From Betaproteobacteria bacterium (GTDB taxonomy: Bacteria > Pseudomonadota > Gammaproteobacteria > Burkholderiales > SG8-39): a stretch of DNA of 51,998 nt. The stretch covers positions 1-51,998 of the forward strand of contig VBCA01000035.1 of assembly GCA_005881575.1 (NCBI GenBank). Direction: 5' to 3'. The notes under the pieces were generated by a model. That model saw nothing but the letters and a program-made list of their open reading frames with translations, made no database searches and was not told the DNA's origin. Position numbers and translations under genes: made by a program. Positions 49,193 to 51,998 of the stretch are shown here, one piece after another (position 1 is the first letter of the stretch; each line of letters opens with the position of its first letter).

Positions 49193-50521
49193 CTATTTGC
49201 GCGCCGGCATCATCCCCTCTTCCCAGATGCTGTGCTTGCGCGTCTCCGGCATGAGGAAGAGGCCGAGCACGAAACACACCGCCGGCACCGCAATCGGATA
49301 GATCAGTGCGTTGCCGAGGCTGCCCGTGGCCGCGAACGCCGCCGAAGTGATGAACGGCACCAGCCCGCCACCCCAGCCGTTGCCGATGTGATACGGGACG
49401 GACACCGACGTGTAGCGGATCCTACCGGGAAAGTATTCAGCCAGGAAGGCCCCGATCGGCCCGTACACCATGCCCACGTAGGACACGAGAATGAAAATGA
49501 TGAAGATCGCAACCGGGTAGTTGATTTTTCCGGGTTGCGTCACACTACCCAGCCACGAATACAACGGATAGTAAGTGACCGCCGCGAGCAGGAAGCCCCC
49601 CAGGATCACCGGCTTGCGCCCGATCAGGTCGGACAGCCAGCCGAAGAAGATCAAGGTCGGCGATGCAAGCAGCAGCGCGGCTCCCACGATGTAGGCAGTG
49701 GTCAAGGGGTCCACCTTGGAAACCTGCTGCAGGTAGTACAGGGCCCAGAACTGACCGCTGTACCAGACCACGCCTTCCCCGATCACCACGATGCTGGCGA
49801 TCAGCACGAATTTGATGTTCGCGCTTAGGAAGGCTTCTTTCCAAGGATTCTTGGTCATCTGGCCCTTGGCCTTGATCTCCTGGAAGATCGGCGTCTCCTG
49901 GAGCTGCAGCCGGATGTAGATGGCGATCGCGACCAGCAGGAAGGAAATCAGGAACGGAACGCGCCACGCCCAGGCATTGAACGCGTCGTTGCCAAAATAG
50001 GTGCGGCACCCGACGATCACCGCCAGCGACACCACGATCCCGAGAGTCGGAGAGGTCTGCAGCCAGCCGGTGTAGTAGCCGCGGCGCTCGTCCGACACAT
50101 GCTCGGCGACGTAAGTGATCGCGCCTCCATACTCGCCGCCCAGGCACAAACCCTGGATCATCCGCAGGAAGAAGAGAAGGAAGGCGGCGGTCAGCCCGAT
50201 CGATTCGTAGGTCGGTATCAATCCGATGCATCCCGTGCCGACGCCCATGCCAGTCAGGGTGATGAGGAAGGTGTACTTGCGGCCGACCCGATCGCCCAAC
50301 CACCCGAAGAGGAATGCGCCCAGCGGACGAATCAGGAATCCGGCCGTGAACAGCGCGATCGTGGAGAGCAGGGCCGCGACCGGGTGGGACTTTTCAAAGA
50401 ACTTGACCGACAAAACCGCAGCCAGGCTGCCGAAGATATAGAAGTCGTACCACTCGATGACGTTTCCCACTGACGCGGCGACGATCACAGTCCGGAAGTT
50501 CTTCGGGATCTGACTTGCCAT
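49193..50521 (-). CDS. MFS transporter, metabolite:H+ symporter (MHS/ProP-like) family
   Basis: A 442-residue, 12-helix transporter of the MHS branch (SVGNVIEWYDFYIFG start, FTAGFLIRPLGAFLFGWLGDRVGRK, RMIQGLCLGGEYGGA). Relatives carry proline/betaine, citrate, shikimate or 2-oxoglutarate with protons; the substrate cannot be told. GGAGGA lies just before the ATG. It stands alone between its own terminator and that of groL, with 218 bases upstream. That gap also has the groL terminator and no gene that I can see. Confidence 0.92.
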   Translation of the reverse strand: MASQIPKNFRTVIVAASVGNVIEWYDFYIFGSLAAVLSVKFFEKSHPVAALLSTIALFTAGFLIRPLGAFLFGWLGDRVGRKYTFLITLTGMGVGTGCIGLIPTYESIGLTAAFLLFFLRMIQGLCLGGEYGGAITYVAEHVSDERRGYYTGWLQTSPTLGIVVSLAVIVGCRTYFGNDAFNAWAWRVPFLISFLLVAIAIYIRLQLQETPIFQEIKAKGQMTKNPWKEAFLSANIKFVLIASIVVIGEGVVWYSGQFWALYYLQQVSKVDPLTTAYIVGAALLLASPTLIFFGWLSDLIGRKPVILGGFLLAAVTYYPLYSWLGSVTQPGKINYPVAIFIIFILVSYVGMVYGPIGAFLAEYFPGRIRYTSVSVPYHIGNGWGGGLVPFITSAAFAATGSLGNALIYPIAVPAVCFVLGLFLMPETRKHSIWEEGMMPARK

Positions 50522-50679
50522 AGCTGTCCTCCTCGTTTTTAAGGAAAAATACTTCTCAGCAAGCTAGTTGGGTTGTCGAGTGTATTTTCAGGTCCCCCGC
50601 ACAACCTGCGCGCGATGCTAACAGGCAATGCGTCAGGTCGTCCAGCCCTAGAGCCCGAGCCCCCCCGGCCATCCGGAAA

Positions 50680-50706
50680 CAAAAAGCCCCGCCGAAGCGG
50701 GGCTTT
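50680..50706 (-). terminator. Rho-independent terminator after groL
   Basis: On the minus strand AAAGCCCCGC, a TTCG tetraloop and GCGGGGCTTT form a perfect 10-base stem followed by TTGTTT. It lies 34 bases after the groL stop. Confidence 0.93.
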
Positions 50707-50739
50707 GACCTTCCGAGGAAGGGTAACTCGCCAAGCGAG

Positions 50740-51998
50740 TTACATATCCATTCCTTCCATTCCACCCATTCCGCCCATCCCGTGGGCGTGACCGCCGGCA
50801 TTCTTCTTCTCTTCGACCAGCTCGGCAACCATCGCCTCGGTGGTGAGGAGCAGTCCGGCGACCGAAGCCGCGTTTTGCAGCGCGGTGCGGCTCACCTTGG
50901 TCGGATCGAGCACACCCATCTCGACCAGGTCACCGAACTGCTCGGTCTGAGCGTTGAAGCCGAAGTTGCCTTTTCCTTCCATGATCTTGTTCATGACCAC
51001 CGAAGGTTCGGCGCCGGCATTGGCGACGATCATGCGTAGCGGCTCTTCCAAGGCTCGCCGGATGATCTTGATGCCGGCTTCTTGGTCGGGGTTCTCGCCC
51101 ATGACCTTGTCGAGCGCTGCCCTGGCGCGGATATAGGCCACCCCGCCGCCGGCGACAATGCCTTCCTCGACCGCGGCACGCGTCGCGTGCAAAGCATCTT
51201 CGACGCGGGCCTTCTTTTCCTTCATTTCGACCTCGGTCGCCGCACCGACCTTGATCACCGCAACGCCGCCCGCGAGCTTCGCTACGCGCTCCTGCAGCTT
51301 TTCCTTGTCGTAGTCGCTGGTCGCTTCGTCGATCTGGGTACGGATGTTCTTGACCCGCGCCTCGATCGCCATGGGATCGCCGGCTCCGTCGATGACCGTG
51401 GTCTCTTCCTTCGCGACCTCGATGCGTTTCGCGCGCCCGAGATCCTTGAGGGTCGCCTTTTCGAGGGTCTGTCCGACTTCCTCGGCAATGACCTGGCCGC
51501 CAGTTAGGATGGCGATGTCTTCGAGCATCGCCTTGCGGCGATCCCCGAACCCCGGAGCTTTGACGGCGCAGGTCTTGAGAATTCCGCGCAGGTTGTTCAC
51601 CACGAGCGTCGCGAGGGCCTCGCCTTCGACTTCCTCGGCGACGATGAGAAGCGGTTTGCCGGACTTGGCCACCTGCTCCAGGATCGGCAACAGCTCGCGA
51701 ATGTTGGAGATTTTCTTGTCGTGCAGAAGAATGTAGGGCTCCTCCAGCACCGAAATTTGTTTTTCCGCGTTGTTGATGAAATACGGCGAGAGATACCCGC
51801 GGTCGAACTGCATGCCTTCGACGACCTCGAGTTCGTTTTGCAGACCCTTGCCGTCCTCGACGGTGATCACCCCTTCCTTGCCGACTTTGTCCATCGCATC
51901 GGAGATGATCTTGCCGATCGCCTCATCCGCGTTGGCGGAAATAGCGCCGACCTGGGCGATTTCCTTGCTCGTGGTGCAGGGCTTGGAGAGCTTCTTCA
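50740..51998 (-). CDS. groL: Chaperonin GroEL, 5' end cut by window edge
   Basis: The ATP-dependent 60-kDa chaperonin. About 419 C-terminal residues are present; the frame is open to the right edge, where it reads [20 protein letters not shown], near residue 132 of the usual 548. [12 protein letters not shown] and the Gly-Gly-Met tail ([13 protein letters not shown]) confirm it. The N-terminus and probably groES lie outside. An internal ATG at 51894 is not the start. Confidence 0.98.
   Translation of the reverse strand, partial: KKLSKPCTTSKEIAQVGAISANADEAIGKIISDAMDKVGKEGVITVEDGKGLQNELEVVEGMQFDRGYLSPYFINNAEKQISVLEEPYILLHDKKISNIRELLPILEQVAKSGKPLLIVAEEVEGEALATLVVNNLRGILKTCAVKAPGFGDRRKAMLEDIAILTGGQVIAEEVGQTLEKATLKDLGRAKRIEVAKEETTVIDGAGDPMAIEARVKNIRTQIDEATSDYDKEKLQERVAKLAGGVAVIKVGAATEVEMKEKKARVEDALHATRAAVEEGIVAGGGVAYIRARAALDKVMGENPDQEAGIKIIRRALEEPLRMIVANAGAEPSVVMNKIMEGKGNFGFNAQTEQFGDLVEMGVLDPTKVSRTALQNAASVAGLLLTTEAMVAELVEEKKNAGGHAHGMGGMGGMEGMDM

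Overview
The window is a dense, almost fully coding stretch of a high-GC chromosome from a betaproteobacterium. The evidence for that placement is gene order: rpe next to trpEGD, lptD-surA-pdxA-rsmA divergent from amgK-murU, dusB-fis-purH-purD-hemF, hemC-hemD-hemX-hemY beside an AlgZ/AlgR pair and argH, and hemA-prfA-prmC-grxD. The tRNA-Phe sequence also fits. I cannot name a genus. There is no phage, insertion sequence, CRISPR array or defence island. This is core genome, and the interesting points are local.

Layout. 1-5373 (minus): rpe, an FAD-linked hydroxyacid dehydrogenase, then trpE-trpG-trpD (trpD cut by the left edge). A good sigma-70 promoter and a short leader ORF with a Trp-Arg-Trp-Trp cluster precede trpE, so this looks like a trp attenuator. 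5467-9250: apaG, a possible 39-residue membrane protein, mltA, dsbC, a ubiquinone-type hydroxylase and tRNA-Met. 9272-14772 (plus): a small exported protein, miaB, ybeZ, ybeY, corC, lnt. 14796-19408 (plus): glyQ, glyS, gmhB, plsC, gloA. 19451-25711 (minus): an unrecognised 223-residue protein, rsmA, pdxA, surA, lptD. 25800-29940 (plus): amgK, murU, pepP, ubiH. 30086-36122 (plus): dusB, fis, purH, purD, hemF and an aldo/keto reductase. 36148-41863 (minus): hemY, hemX, hemD, hemC, algR, algZ. 41942-44249 (plus): argH and a fructosamine-kinase-like gene. 44267-47856 (minus): grxD, prmC, prfA, hemA. 47969-48913 (plus): an orphan JmjC/cupin oxygenase. 48936-51998 (minus): tRNA-Phe, an MFS transporter and groL (cut by the right edge). 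No gene-free stretch exceeds about 280 bases.

Functionally the window is rich in envelope biogenesis (lptD, surA, lnt, plsC, gmhB, mltA, amgK/murU, dsbC), tetrapyrrole synthesis (hemA, hemC, hemD, hemF, hemX, hemY), ubiquinone hydroxylation and translation (glyQS, prfA, prmC, miaB, dusB, rsmA, ybeY). Most operons are tightly packed, with 4-base stop/start overlaps.

The points most worth a second look are: the trp leader; a GmhB that has lost two of four expected zinc ligands; an aldo/keto reductase with Val at the catalytic Asp position; an FAD dehydrogenase in the usual place of gph; the orphan JmjC protein; the unrecognised gene beside the LPS-assembly operon; and an unreported-looking small membrane protein ORF convergent with apaG.
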